6,199 bases of DNA from an uncultured Spirochaetota bacterium (lineage in GTDB: Bacteria > Spirochaetota > UBA4802 > UBA5368), in NCBI GenBank assembly GCA_937864375.1, contig CALMJO010000381.1, positions 1 to 6,199 of the forward strand, read 5' to 3'. Positions 1 through 5,594 of this stretch are shown one piece after another. The stretch's first letter is position 1, and the number at the start of each line of letters is the position of its first letter. A model generated the notes under the pieces. It saw nothing but the letters and a program-made list of their open reading frames with translations. It ran no database searches and was not told where the DNA came from. The translations under genes were made by a program, and so were the position numbers.

Positions 1-245
1 ACCGCGATGATGTCCCTCGAGAGCGCCATCTCCAGGTTGAACTTGCCCTTCACGATCTTCCTGAGCGCAAAGACGTCGGCGTCCTGGATGTGCCTGCGGT
101 CCTCACGGAGGTGTACGGTGATTCCCGCGGCGCCGTTCTTCTCGCATTCGACCGCCGCCCTTACCACGTCCGGCTCCGTCCCGCCGCGCGCCTGCCGCAC
201 GGTAGCCACATGATCCACGTTCACGCAGAGTATCGTCTTATGCAT
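1..245 (-). CDS. pdxJ: Pyridoxine 5'-phosphate synthase, N-terminal part (3' end off window)
   Basis: PdxJ condenses 3-amino-2-oxopropyl phosphate with 1-deoxy-D-xylulose 5-phosphate to make pyridoxine 5'-phosphate, the last ring-forming step of the DXP-dependent vitamin B6 pathway in the cytoplasm. The 81 visible residues begin MHKTILCVNVDHVATVRQAR and contain GITVHLREDRRHIQDADV, both close to the family's N-terminal signatures (the NVDH strand and the HLREDRRHI segment, which carry active-site and phosphate-binding residues). The ATG at 245-243 is the natural start because the conserved VNVDH strand follows within ten residues, as in known PdxJ proteins. A purine-rich Shine-Dalgarno-like stretch lies just upstream. 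The gene is the last visible member of the folP-cdaA-cdaR run, 42 nt after cdaR. The reading frame is open to the window edge. Identification is firm; the catalytic C-terminal half is not visible. Confidence 0.96.
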   Translation of the reverse strand, partial: MHKTILCVNVDHVATVRQARGGTEPDVVRAAVECEKNGAAGITVHLREDRRHIQDADVFALRKIVKGKFNLEMALSRDIIA

Positions 246-246
246 A

Positions 247-257
247 CCTCTCTACCT
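247..257 (-). promoter_or_regulatory. Ribosome binding site of pdxJ
   Basis: On the minus strand the 42-nt gap between cdaR and pdxJ ends in AGGTAGAGAGG immediately before the pdxJ ATG. The AGG at its upstream end sits at a usable distance from the start and the second GAGAGG is very close to it. No promoter or terminator is evident in this gap, so pdxJ is probably translated from the same transcript as cdaR. Confidence 0.5.
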
Positions 258-287
258 GTCGCGAATGCGACCCGCACGGGGACGCAT

Positions 288-1268
288 TCAGTTTTTCCTG
301 GTAACCTTTACCCATATCATGTCCGGTACGACAAGCATTAATCGGACACGATCGTGGCGCGCCTTCTGGAGCACGTTCACGACGCAGAGCTTGTCCACCG
401 ACTGCTCGTCCCCGCGCTCAAGCTGGTCGGCGACCGCGTGGACCTCCGGATCGATCGTAACCTCGAAGTCGTCCGGATCAGCCTCCGCGTCGGCATTGAG
501 CCTGCGCAGGTAGAGGACGACGCCGTCCTCGTTCAGGGAGGCGCGGTATTTCCCCCCGGCGTCCCTGAGCCGCACTTTTTTTTCGATCTTCACCACGTCC
601 TTGCCGGCATACAATGGGACCGTCACGACGACCCTGGGAACGTCAAGGACCACCGAGCCGTTCTCCCCGGAATCCAGGGCGGCCTCGCGGTTGACGGTCC
701 GGTTTATCCTGTCGATCGAAACCTGCTTGGTCGGAACGAAATCCAGTTTTGACACGACCGAGTCTGCGCCCGAAACGGTCACCATGTCAGGGACCGCGTG
801 CGGCGATCCCGCGATGAACCCGTCCTGGACCTCGCCGGTGACCCTTGGGACCACGCGCACCCTGCGAAAAAGCCTTTTTTCGATCGTCACTCCTATCCTG
901 TGGGTCGCGGTGCTCACGTTCAGGTTGTCGGGAAGCTCGGTCCGGTTGAGCTCAACGGTAAATTTCTGGTCTTCTCCCACGCTCGACCTGTCAAGGTTCA
1001 CGAAGGCCTTTATCTTTTCCGGGCGCACGTCCTTTAAAAGATCCTTGGTGCCGCTCACCATCACGGTGATGTAGGGATTCTGGGGCGACGTCACCACGAG
1101 CGCGTGGGGAACGTTCTTGAAATCGACGCGTATGCGGTACTTGAGCTCGCCCATCTTGGTGCTGCTGATGTACGCCCACAGCACCACGGCCAGGACGAGG
1201 CAGACGAGTTTCGCCGCGATATTCCGCTCGCGCAGGAACACAAGGAGCTTTTCAAGCATGTCCTTCAT
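288..1268 (-). CDS. cdaR: YbbR-domain membrane protein, CdaA regulator (CdaR-like)
   Basis: A 326-residue protein of the CdaR/YbbR type. A short basic cytoplasmic N-terminus is followed by one membrane helix (about residues 18-36, LVCLVLAVVLWAYISS). The rest is an extracytoplasmic beta-rich region that I read as two YbbR repeats (about 43-130 and 135-220) plus a more diverged third (about 225-320). In Firmicutes, CdaR binds CdaA in the membrane and modulates its di-adenylate cyclase activity. The same role is inferred here because the gene follows cdaA directly, with a 4-nt ATGA overlap that implies translational coupling. A GAGGAG lies 14 nt before the ATG, rather far. An in-frame ATG at codon 4 preceded by AAGGAC is an alternative start. 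The coding strand holds a run of eight A at 576-583 within the Glu-Lys-Lys codons. No glmM follows, unlike the Firmicute cdaA-cdaR-glmM order; pdxJ does. Confidence 0.88.
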   Translation of the reverse strand: MKDMLEKLLVFLRERNIAAKLVCLVLAVVLWAYISSTKMGELKYRIRVDFKNVPHALVVTSPQNPYITVMVSGTKDLLKDVRPEKIKAFVNLDRSSVGEDQKFTVELNRTELPDNLNVSTATHRIGVTIEKRLFRRVRVVPRVTGEVQDGFIAGSPHAVPDMVTVSGADSVVSKLDFVPTKQVSIDRINRTVNREAALDSGENGSVVLDVPRVVVTVPLYAGKDVVKIEKKVRLRDAGGKYRASLNEDGVVLYLRRLNADAEADPDDFEVTIDPEVHAVADQLERGDEQSVDKLCVVNVLQKARHDRVRLMLVVPDMIWVKVTRKN

Positions 1269-2074
1269 TTGATTGAATACTTCTCCTCGTACGCGGTCTT
1301 CGGGTTCATGAAATAGAGTATCATGTTTTTCAGATCCGTGATCTTGAGCTTCGAATACAGCTTGCTGTTTACCATGATGGAAATGCCGCCGGTCTCCTCG
1401 GAGGTCACGAGCACCAGCGCGTCGGTCTCCTCGGCGATTCCCAGCGCCGCTCGGTGGCGCGCGCCGTGGTTCTTCTTGAGCTGGCGCGAATCCGACAGCG
1501 GCAGGTAGCAGGCGGCCGCGGCGATGCGCGCGTTCTGTATGATGATGGCCCCGTCATGCAGCGGTGTGTTGGGAAAGAACACCGTCCGGATAAACTCCTC
1601 GGAAATCTGGGAATTGATGCTCACCCCCGACTCCACGTAGGGCTTGAGGCTGGAATTGCGCTCGATCACGATGAGCGAACCCACCCGCTCTTCGGACATT
1701 GAGACGACCGCGCTCACGATTTCGTCCAGGGGGAAGGTGTCCGCGGCGATCGCACCGGCGAACCAGTTGCGCTGGCCGAACTGGGTGAGCAGGCGCCTGA
1801 GCTCGGGCTGGAAAAGTATTATGACCGCGATCACGACGTACGAGGTGATGTTGGTGATGAGCCAGCTCAGGGTGTCCAGGCGCATGAGCTGCGACAGGAT
1901 CGCGACGATGAGGATGGCGACCAGCCCCTTGACGAGCTGGAGCGCCCGGGTGTTCGAAATGAAGAGATAGCCCCAGTAGAACAGGAGCGCGACCAGCACC
2001 ACGTCCAGCACTATCCGGAAATAGTCCCAGAAGGTGAGGACGACGTACAGGATTTTATCGAACAGCGCTTCCAT
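1265..2074 (-). CDS. cdaA: Membrane-bound diadenylate cyclase (c-di-AMP synthase, CdaA/DacA type)
   Basis: CdaA joins two ATP into cyclic di-AMP, a second messenger tied to turgor, potassium transport and cell-wall homeostasis. The 269-residue length is normal for the family. Three membrane helices are visible (about residues 20-39, 49-63 and 73-88), followed by a short linker and the cytoplasmic DAC domain (about 105-255). Catalytic signatures are present: the DGA motif at 174-176 (PLHDGAIII) and the RHR motif at 206-208 (NHGARHRAALGI), followed by the SEETGGIS segment at 225-232. The motif reads G-A-R-H-R, where G-T-R-H-R is the commonest form; Ala replaces Thr205. The start overlaps the 3' end of folP by 20 nt and the stop overlaps cdaR by 4 nt. 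The Shine-Dalgarno is weak (GCGGAAA just before ATG), so coupling to folP is likely. Function is firm; the effect of Thr-to-Ala is unknown. Confidence 0.95.
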   Translation of the reverse strand: MEALFDKILYVVLTFWDYFRIVLDVVLVALLFYWGYLFISNTRALQLVKGLVAILIVAILSQLMRLDTLSWLITNITSYVVIAVIILFQPELRRLLTQFGQRNWFAGAIAADTFPLDEIVSAVVSMSEERVGSLIVIERNSSLKPYVESGVSINSQISEEFIRTVFFPNTPLHDGAIIIQNARIAAAACYLPLSDSRQLKKNHGARHRAALGIAEETDALVLVTSEETGGISIMVNSKLYSKLKITDLKNMILYFMNPKTAYEEKYSIK

Positions 2075-2885
2075 TTTCCGCGGTTACCCCTTTGAGCATT
2101 TCGATCGCGGCCAGTGCCAGCCGGTGCTCCCTCACGTCATGCACCCGGACGATATCGGCTCCCATGAATGCGCAGACGGCGTTGAGCGCGATCGTCGCGG
2201 GGAGCCTGTCCTCGCCCTGCCCGTACAGGCCCCCTATGAGCGATTTCCGGGAGAGCCCTATAAGGAGCGGGTACCCCATCGCCCTGAAAATACCTGTATT
2301 GCGCAGCAATTCATAGTTGTGGTCCATCGTCTTGCCAAAGCCCACGCCCGGGTCAAGAATGATATGCTCCGGCGGGATGCCCGCCTCCAGGGCCGTCCGT
2401 ATGCCGGCCTCGAGTCCCTCTTTTACCTCGCCCATGAGGTCAAGGTAGCGCGGCTCATGCTGCATGGTCGCGGGCGTGCCCTTCATGTGCATGATCACCA
2501 CGTGCGCGCCGTGCGCCGCCGCCGTTTTCGCCATGCGTTCGTCCGCAAGCCCGCTTATGTCGTTGACGATCACGGCCCCGGCTCCGAGCGCCTCACCCGC
2601 GACCTCGGCCTTGCAGGTATCTATGGAAACCGGTATGTCCGACTCCCGTGTGATGCGCTCGATCACCGGGCACACGCGGTCGATCTCCTCCCGCGCCGTC
2701 ACGGGACTCGCGCCCGGCCTGCTGGACTCGCCCCCCACGTCGATGATGTGGGCGCCCTGGGCGATCATCTCGAATGCGCGCTCGACCGCGCGCTCCGTGT
2801 CGGCGTAGCGCCCGCCGTCGTAGAAGGAATCGGGCGTGACGTTCAGGATGCCCATGATCCGGGTGTGCCCCCCGCGCGCCGCCAC
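2055..2885 (-). CDS. folP: Dihydropteroate synthase
   Basis: DHPS condenses 6-hydroxymethyl-dihydropterin diphosphate with p-aminobenzoate to dihydropteroate in folate synthesis and is the sulfonamide target. Taking the GTG at 2885-2883 as start gives 276 residues, typical for the family. Motifs in order: MGILNVTPDSFYDGG (11-25), DVGGESSRPGA (49-59), PVSIDT (85-90), VNDISG (107-112), IMHMKGTPATMQ (131-142), ILDPGVGFGK (176-185), LIGLSRKSLIG (208-218) and RVHDV (247-251), so the active site is complete. The loop has Ser55 where E. coli has Thr62, a conservative change. The GTG shares its G with the stop of the upstream gene (TAGTG), which favours it; the open frame runs on upstream to 2972 inside that gene without homology. 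The ATG at codon 11 would remove the residues before the first conserved strand. No good Shine-Dalgarno is seen, which fits coupled re-initiation. Confidence 0.96.
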   Translation of the reverse strand: MAARGGHTRIMGILNVTPDSFYDGGRYADTERAVERAFEMIAQGAHIIDVGGESSRPGASPVTAREEIDRVCPVIERITRESDIPVSIDTCKAEVAGEALGAGAVIVNDISGLADERMAKTAAAHGAHVVIMHMKGTPATMQHEPRYLDLMGEVKEGLEAGIRTALEAGIPPEHIILDPGVGFGKTMDHNYELLRNTGIFRAMGYPLLIGLSRKSLIGGLYGQGEDRLPATIALNAVCAFMGADIVRVHDVREHRLALAAIEMLKGVTAENGSAVR

Positions 2886-3952
2886 TAGAACACCATGCTC
2901 AGCGAGACGATATTGTTGTAACCCAGGTTGACTCCGTCCACGGCGAACGCGTACCCTATATTCATGTTCCACACCTTGAGCGTGAAACCGGACGAGATGT
3001 TCGTGTCCGACAGTCCCAGGTAGAGGTCGAACGCGCGCGTGAGGCTGTAGCGCAGCCCGGCGTTCGCCTGGTAATCCTTTTGTTCCAGTTTCTTCACCAG
3101 TGTTACGGCGAAGACGAAATCCTGCGAGCTCGTGACCGACGCCGAAAGCTTCATGGAAGGGTACGCGAAATCAATCTTGTCCCTCGCGGGGCCTTCCCGC
3201 CTGTCCGCGTAGACTCCCGAGCCGATGTCCTGTACCACGAATGCGACCTTTAAAAACGGGAGGACGTCGACGATCGTGCCGAAATCGGCCCCCCCGCCAA
3301 AGTAGTTGTGCTCGCCGATCTTTTCCTGGAGGCCCTTGAGCGAAACTCCCACCGATGCGGCGCCGGCCGCCCAGCCATATGAGAAGTAGCCCGCCGACGC
3401 CGTGTAATTCAGGGATCCGGTAACGTTTCCGGATGCGTCCGTCGCGTCGATGTCGCGCGACTGGATGGAATATACGCCAGCCCCCGCCACGCCCGAAAAC
3501 AGGTTGAAGGCGACGCCCGCGAAACCGGCCTCCCTGTCGAGGTCCAGCGACGCCGCCGATACGGCGAAATGGAAGAAGTTCTTCGTCTTGCTGTCGTCCG
3601 TAAACTTGAGGAGGTCCTCCTCGGAGATGCCCTTTACGTCGCCCTTCTTCACCTTTTCGCGGATCTCGTCGGGACTCAGGCGCTCTATGTTCTTGAGCTC
3701 CGGAAGGCCGGCCGGGTTCCAGTAGATCGCGAATACGTCGTCGGCCACGACCTCCGCCGCCTTCCCCATGCCCACGTACTTTGCTCCAACCCAGCCCCCG
3801 CGCGTGTAGGAGGCGCGGGTCCCGGCGTCCTGGCTCCCCCGGGCACTGCCAATGAAAGAAAACAGCAGCACGACGGACGTGGCAAGCAACACGGCCGGTT
3901 GTGCGTGGCGCCGCAGAGGGATTCGCTTGTTATGTATTCCAGGAATCTTCAT
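2885..3952 (-). CDS. Outer-membrane beta-barrel protein, UPF0164 / PorV-PorQ-like
   Basis: A 355-residue exported protein. The N-terminus is basic (KIPGIHNKRIPLRRH), followed by a hydrophobic core at about 20-36 and a likely cleavage site near residues 38-40. The mature start carries the family hallmark at about 56-83: GAKYVGMGKAAEVVADD followed by AIYWNPAGL. This Gly-Met-Gly, ADD and WNPAG pattern is typical of PorV/PorQ and UPF0164 proteins, FadL-like 14-strand barrels common in spirochaetes and Bacteroidetes. The rest is alternating, glycine- and aromatic-rich strand sequence ending in a terminal Phe (SLSMVF), as expected for a Bam-inserted barrel. Residues 88-125 form a highly charged, probably helical insertion after WNPAG. 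The gene lies 31 nt after the FlgD-Ig-like gene and overlaps folP by one base. The Shine-Dalgarno before the ATG is weak. Cargo or transport function cannot be read from the sequence. Confidence 0.82.
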   Translation of the reverse strand: MKIPGIHNKRIPLRRHAQPAVLLATSVVLLFSFIGSARGSQDAGTRASYTRGGWVGAKYVGMGKAAEVVADDVFAIYWNPAGLPELKNIERLSPDEIREKVKKGDVKGISEEDLLKFTDDSKTKNFFHFAVSAASLDLDREAGFAGVAFNLFSGVAGAGVYSIQSRDIDATDASGNVTGSLNYTASAGYFSYGWAAGAASVGVSLKGLQEKIGEHNYFGGGADFGTIVDVLPFLKVAFVVQDIGSGVYADRREGPARDKIDFAYPSMKLSASVTSSQDFVFAVTLVKKLEQKDYQANAGLRYSLTRAFDLYLGLSDTNISSGFTLKVWNMNIGYAFAVDGVNLGYNNIVSLSMVF

Positions 3953-3960
3953 CTTTCAGG

Positions 3961-4260
3961 TTCTTTTCCGTAATGGCCGACGGTCAATAATCCACAAGAA
4001 TGCGGATTATTTTTTTGGCATAATCTCCGGTGCTGTCCTCGGCGGTGATTTTGATTATATAGAATCCTGGTTTCACTATTTTTCCAGCGCCATTCCGTCC
4101 ATTCCACACATATATTGCAGAAGTTAAATTCAGACCTGAATACTTCCTTCTAACTACCAAGTCACCATTTATATCAAATACCTCAAATGTTAGAGAAGGA
4201 ACCGTAATCGGACTACTGCTGTTATCTTTTAAGGATAGATCACCTTTCTTGGGATTAAAA
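3961..4260. other. AT-rich island inside a GC-rich region
   Basis: Counting bases by 60-nt lines gives 24, 25, 25, 20 and 22 G+C, or 116 of 300 (about 39%). The next line (4261-4320) has 40 of 60 (67%), while 4381-4440 and 3781-3840 have 47 and 46 of 60. The right edge falls within the FlgD-Ig-like gene at about codon 32, just after the signal peptide; the left edge falls just before the start of the barrel gene. Codons in the island use A/T third positions freely, unlike every other gene here. This suggests a domain of foreign origin joined behind a resident signal peptide, though relaxed codon choice is an alternative. Confidence 0.75.
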
Positions 4261-4355
4261 GGCACAGGACACGCCACCACCTTCCCAAGGTCCATCGCTT
4301 GGAGGCCCGTTGCCAGGAGCGCTATAAACAAAAGGGTGAGAGCGATGCTTCTCAT
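3984..4355 (-). CDS. Small secreted protein with a single FlgD-Ig-like (T9SS tail-like) domain
   Basis: A 123-residue protein with a clear signal peptide (MRSIALTLLFIALLATGLQA, probable cleavage after Ala20) and one beta-sandwich domain. The domain matches the FlgD Ig-like pattern found at C-termini of many secreted proteins: a Pro-Phe-Asn-Pro motif (PVPFNPKKG, 30-38), a FEVFDINGDLV strand (57-67), YVWNGRNGAGKIV (82-94), then PGFYIIKITA (96-105) and a final basic strand GDYAKKIIRIL (110-120). The start chosen is the ATG at 4355-4353, which begins the signal peptide and follows GGACGAG. An in-frame upstream start at 4484 would add 43 residues with no recognisable character. There is no lipobox Cys after the signal peptide; Cys29 lies nine residues into the mature chain. 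From about codon 32 onward the DNA is near 39% G+C, far below its neighbours. The role is unknown; partnership with the adjacent barrel is an inference. Confidence 0.78.
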   Translation of the reverse strand: MRSIALTLLFIALLATGLQAMDLGKVVACPVPFNPKKGDLSLKDNSSSPITVPSLTFEVFDINGDLVVRRKYSGLNLTSAIYVWNGRNGAGKIVKPGFYIIKITAEDSTGDYAKKIIRILVDY

Positions 4356-4397
4356 GAGCTCGTCCGCCGTCTGCTTTGAAGTGGGGAGCGCCGTGTA

Positions 4398-4426
4398 TCC
4401 CGGCCCGCCGCGATGGCGGCACGGGA
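4398..4426 (-). other. GC-rich stem-loop in the leader of the FlgD-Ig/folP/cdaA operon
   Basis: Reading the minus strand: TCCCG, TG, CCGCC, loop ATCGC, GGCGG, GC, CGGGA. This makes two 5-bp stems separated by a symmetrical 2x2 internal loop. It lies 43 nt before the ATG of the FlgD-Ig-like gene, in a 163-nt stretch (4356-4518) with no recognisable gene. No T-tract follows, so it is not an intrinsic terminator; it may shape the mRNA leader. I do not recognise a known riboswitch consensus here. Confidence 0.45.
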
Positions 4427-4449
4427 AATGGGCCCGCGCGCGGGAAATG
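4422..4449. repeat. Direct repeat CGGGAAATG flanking a CCCGCGCGCGGG palindrome
   Basis: The 9-mer CGGGAAATG occurs at 4422-4430 and again at 4441-4449, 19 bp apart start to start, close to two helical turns. A perfect 12-bp palindrome, CCCGCGCGCGGG, spans 4433-4444 between and into the second copy. A partial third copy, CGGGAAGT, lies at 4469-4476. The arrangement upstream of a gene run would suit an operator, but no promoter hexamers could be placed convincingly and chance is possible in such GC-rich DNA. Confidence 0.35.
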
Positions 4450-4518
4450 AGAATGAGGAAACGCGCGGCGGGAAGTCCCCTCACTCAGACCACCAGATTA
4501 AAAATGGACGGTCAAGAA

Positions 4519-5517
4519 TTATTTGTCGAGCTCCGTGTTTAAATCGAAGCCGGGGGTATTGACAAGCTTGATACAGGCATCCACCACCTCGGGATCGTAG
4601 AGGATCCCGCGGTTCTGGGTGATTTCCTCGATGGCCCGCCCTATTCCGAGCGCGGCGCGGTAGGGACGATGCGACGCCATCGCCTCGACCACGTCGGACA
4701 CCACCATGACCCGCGCGCCGGCGAGCATCTCGTCGCCCTTCATGCCGCTGGGATAACCGCTGCCGTTGAGCTTTTCGTGGTGCTGGAGGACCATTTCCGC
4801 GATGGGCCAGGGAAATTCGATGTTCTTGAGGATCTCGAATCCCGATTCCGGGTGGATCTTGAGGATGTTGAATTCTGTCTCCGAAAGCTTCCCCGGCTTG
4901 CTCAGGATCTCGGAGGGAATGGAGAGTTTTCCAATGTCGTGGATCATGCTCGCCATGTACACGCCGTCGACCTCGGCCTGGGTGAGGCCCAGGTGCTCCG
5001 AAATCATCTTCGCCAGGCGCGCGACCCTGCGCTGGTGGCCCGCGGTATAGGGATCGCGAATCTCGACGGTCTTGGCCATCGCGTTGATGATGCCCTCTAT
5101 AGTCTTGTGCAGCTTTTCGATGTGTCCCTGCATCTGCATGTCGGCGCGATGCTTGTACAGCGCGATCTCGATGGCGGTGTTGAGCTCCTTGTACTGTATG
5201 GGCTTGATCACGTAGCCGTACGGGCTCGTGATCTTCGCGCGCTGCAGCGTGGCGTCGTCCGCGAACGCGGTGACGTAGATTATGGGTATGCTCTTATCGC
5301 GGCGTATCTCCTCGGCCGCGTCGATGCCGTCGCGGTCTCCCTGCAGGAGAATGTCCATCAGGATGAGGTCGGGAACAAGCTCGTTTGCGCGCGCCACCGC
5401 GTCATCGCCGCTGGATGCCGTGCCCGCAACCTCATAGCCCATGCTTTCGACCATGTAGCGGAGCTCCATCGATACGATGGCTTCGTCCTCGACGATCATG
5501 ATCCGGTGCTTGTTCAT
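4519..5517 (-). CDS. Response regulator with HD-GYP output domain (predicted c-di-GMP phosphodiesterase)
   Basis: A 332-residue two-component regulator. The receiver domain spans about 1-120: acidic pocket VEDE (9-12), phospho-acceptor Asp55 in LILMDI, Thr83 in YVTAF and Lys105 in VIKP. A helical linker (about 121-145) leads to an HD-GYP domain at about 146-320. Metal-binding and signature residues are present: AGH with His161, HDIGK (193-197), HPESG with His222, HHEKLNGSGYP (246-256) and Asp275 in VSD. HD-GYP proteins hydrolyse cyclic di-GMP to pGpG or GMP, with phosphorylation of the receiver controlling output (RpfG-like). The ATG at 5517 is preferred because MNKHRIMIVEDE begins the receiver fold. 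The in-frame GTG at 5562 lies at or upstream of the predicted transcription start. No histidine kinase gene is visible. The gene has its own promoter and ends 163 nt before the next gene with no clear terminator. Confidence 0.94.
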   Translation of the reverse strand: MNKHRIMIVEDEAIVSMELRYMVESMGYEVAGTASSGDDAVARANELVPDLILMDILLQGDRDGIDAAEEIRRDKSIPIIYVTAFADDATLQRAKITSPYGYVIKPIQYKELNTAIEIALYKHRADMQMQGHIEKLHKTIEGIINAMAKTVEIRDPYTAGHQRRVARLAKMISEHLGLTQAEVDGVYMASMIHDIGKLSIPSEILSKPGKLSETEFNILKIHPESGFEILKNIEFPWPIAEMVLQHHEKLNGSGYPSGMKGDEMLAGARVMVVSDVVEAMASHRPYRAALGIGRAIEEITQNRGILYDPEVVDACIKLVNTPGFDLNTELDK

Positions 5518-5566
5518 ATTCGGTGCGTGCTTCCGGCAGCGGGGCGCCGGTATAGTAGCCACAACG

Positions 5567-5594
5567 AGTATAGCTATTTATTTAAAAAAATCAA
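5567..5594 (-). promoter_or_regulatory. Predicted sigma70-type promoter of the HD-GYP regulator gene
   Basis: On the minus strand TTGATT (5594-5589, 4/6 to TTGACA) is separated by 16 nt of AT-rich sequence from TATACT (5572-5567, 5/6 to TATAAT). The expected transcription start is near 5560, giving a leader of about 43 nt before the ATG at 5517. The -35 hexamer overlaps the TGA stop of tlyA (5593-5591). The spacer region is markedly AT-rich compared with the surroundings, as expected for a promoter. Confidence 0.6.

Noticed and set aside
2034..2888. Plus-strand open frame of 284 codons opposite folP
   Set aside because: It mirrors folP almost exactly and has the Arg/His-rich composition of an antisense shadow; folP has all its motifs on the other strand.
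2886..2972. 29-codon upstream extension of folP overlapping the barrel gene
   Set aside because: The extra residues (Arg/Gln-rich) have no similarity to DHPS N-termini, and the TAGTG junction gives a natural coupled start at 2885.
4398..4426. Stem-loop as a terminator of the HD-GYP transcript
   Set aside because: No T-tract follows it on the minus strand, and it is about 90 nt beyond the stop codon, nearer the next gene's start.
4356..4484. 43-codon upstream extension of the FlgD-Ig-like gene
   Set aside because: It would bury a clear signal peptide inside the protein, and the extension is Arg/Ala/Pro-rich with no family character; the ATG at 4355 fits better.
4491..4514. TTGACC followed by TAATCT as a promoter for the FlgD-Ig/folP/cdaA run
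   Set aside because: The two hexamers are only 9 nt apart, too close for a sigma70 promoter, and no better -10 lies at 16-18 nt from TTGACC.
5518..5562. GTG at 5562 as start of the response regulator
   Set aside because: It adds 15 residues ahead of the receiver fold and lies at or upstream of the predicted transcription start from the TATACT promoter.
5584..5590. T-run on the minus strand after tlyA as an intrinsic terminator
   Set aside because: The seven-T run is not preceded by a GC-rich hairpin; it is better explained as part of the AT-rich promoter spacer.
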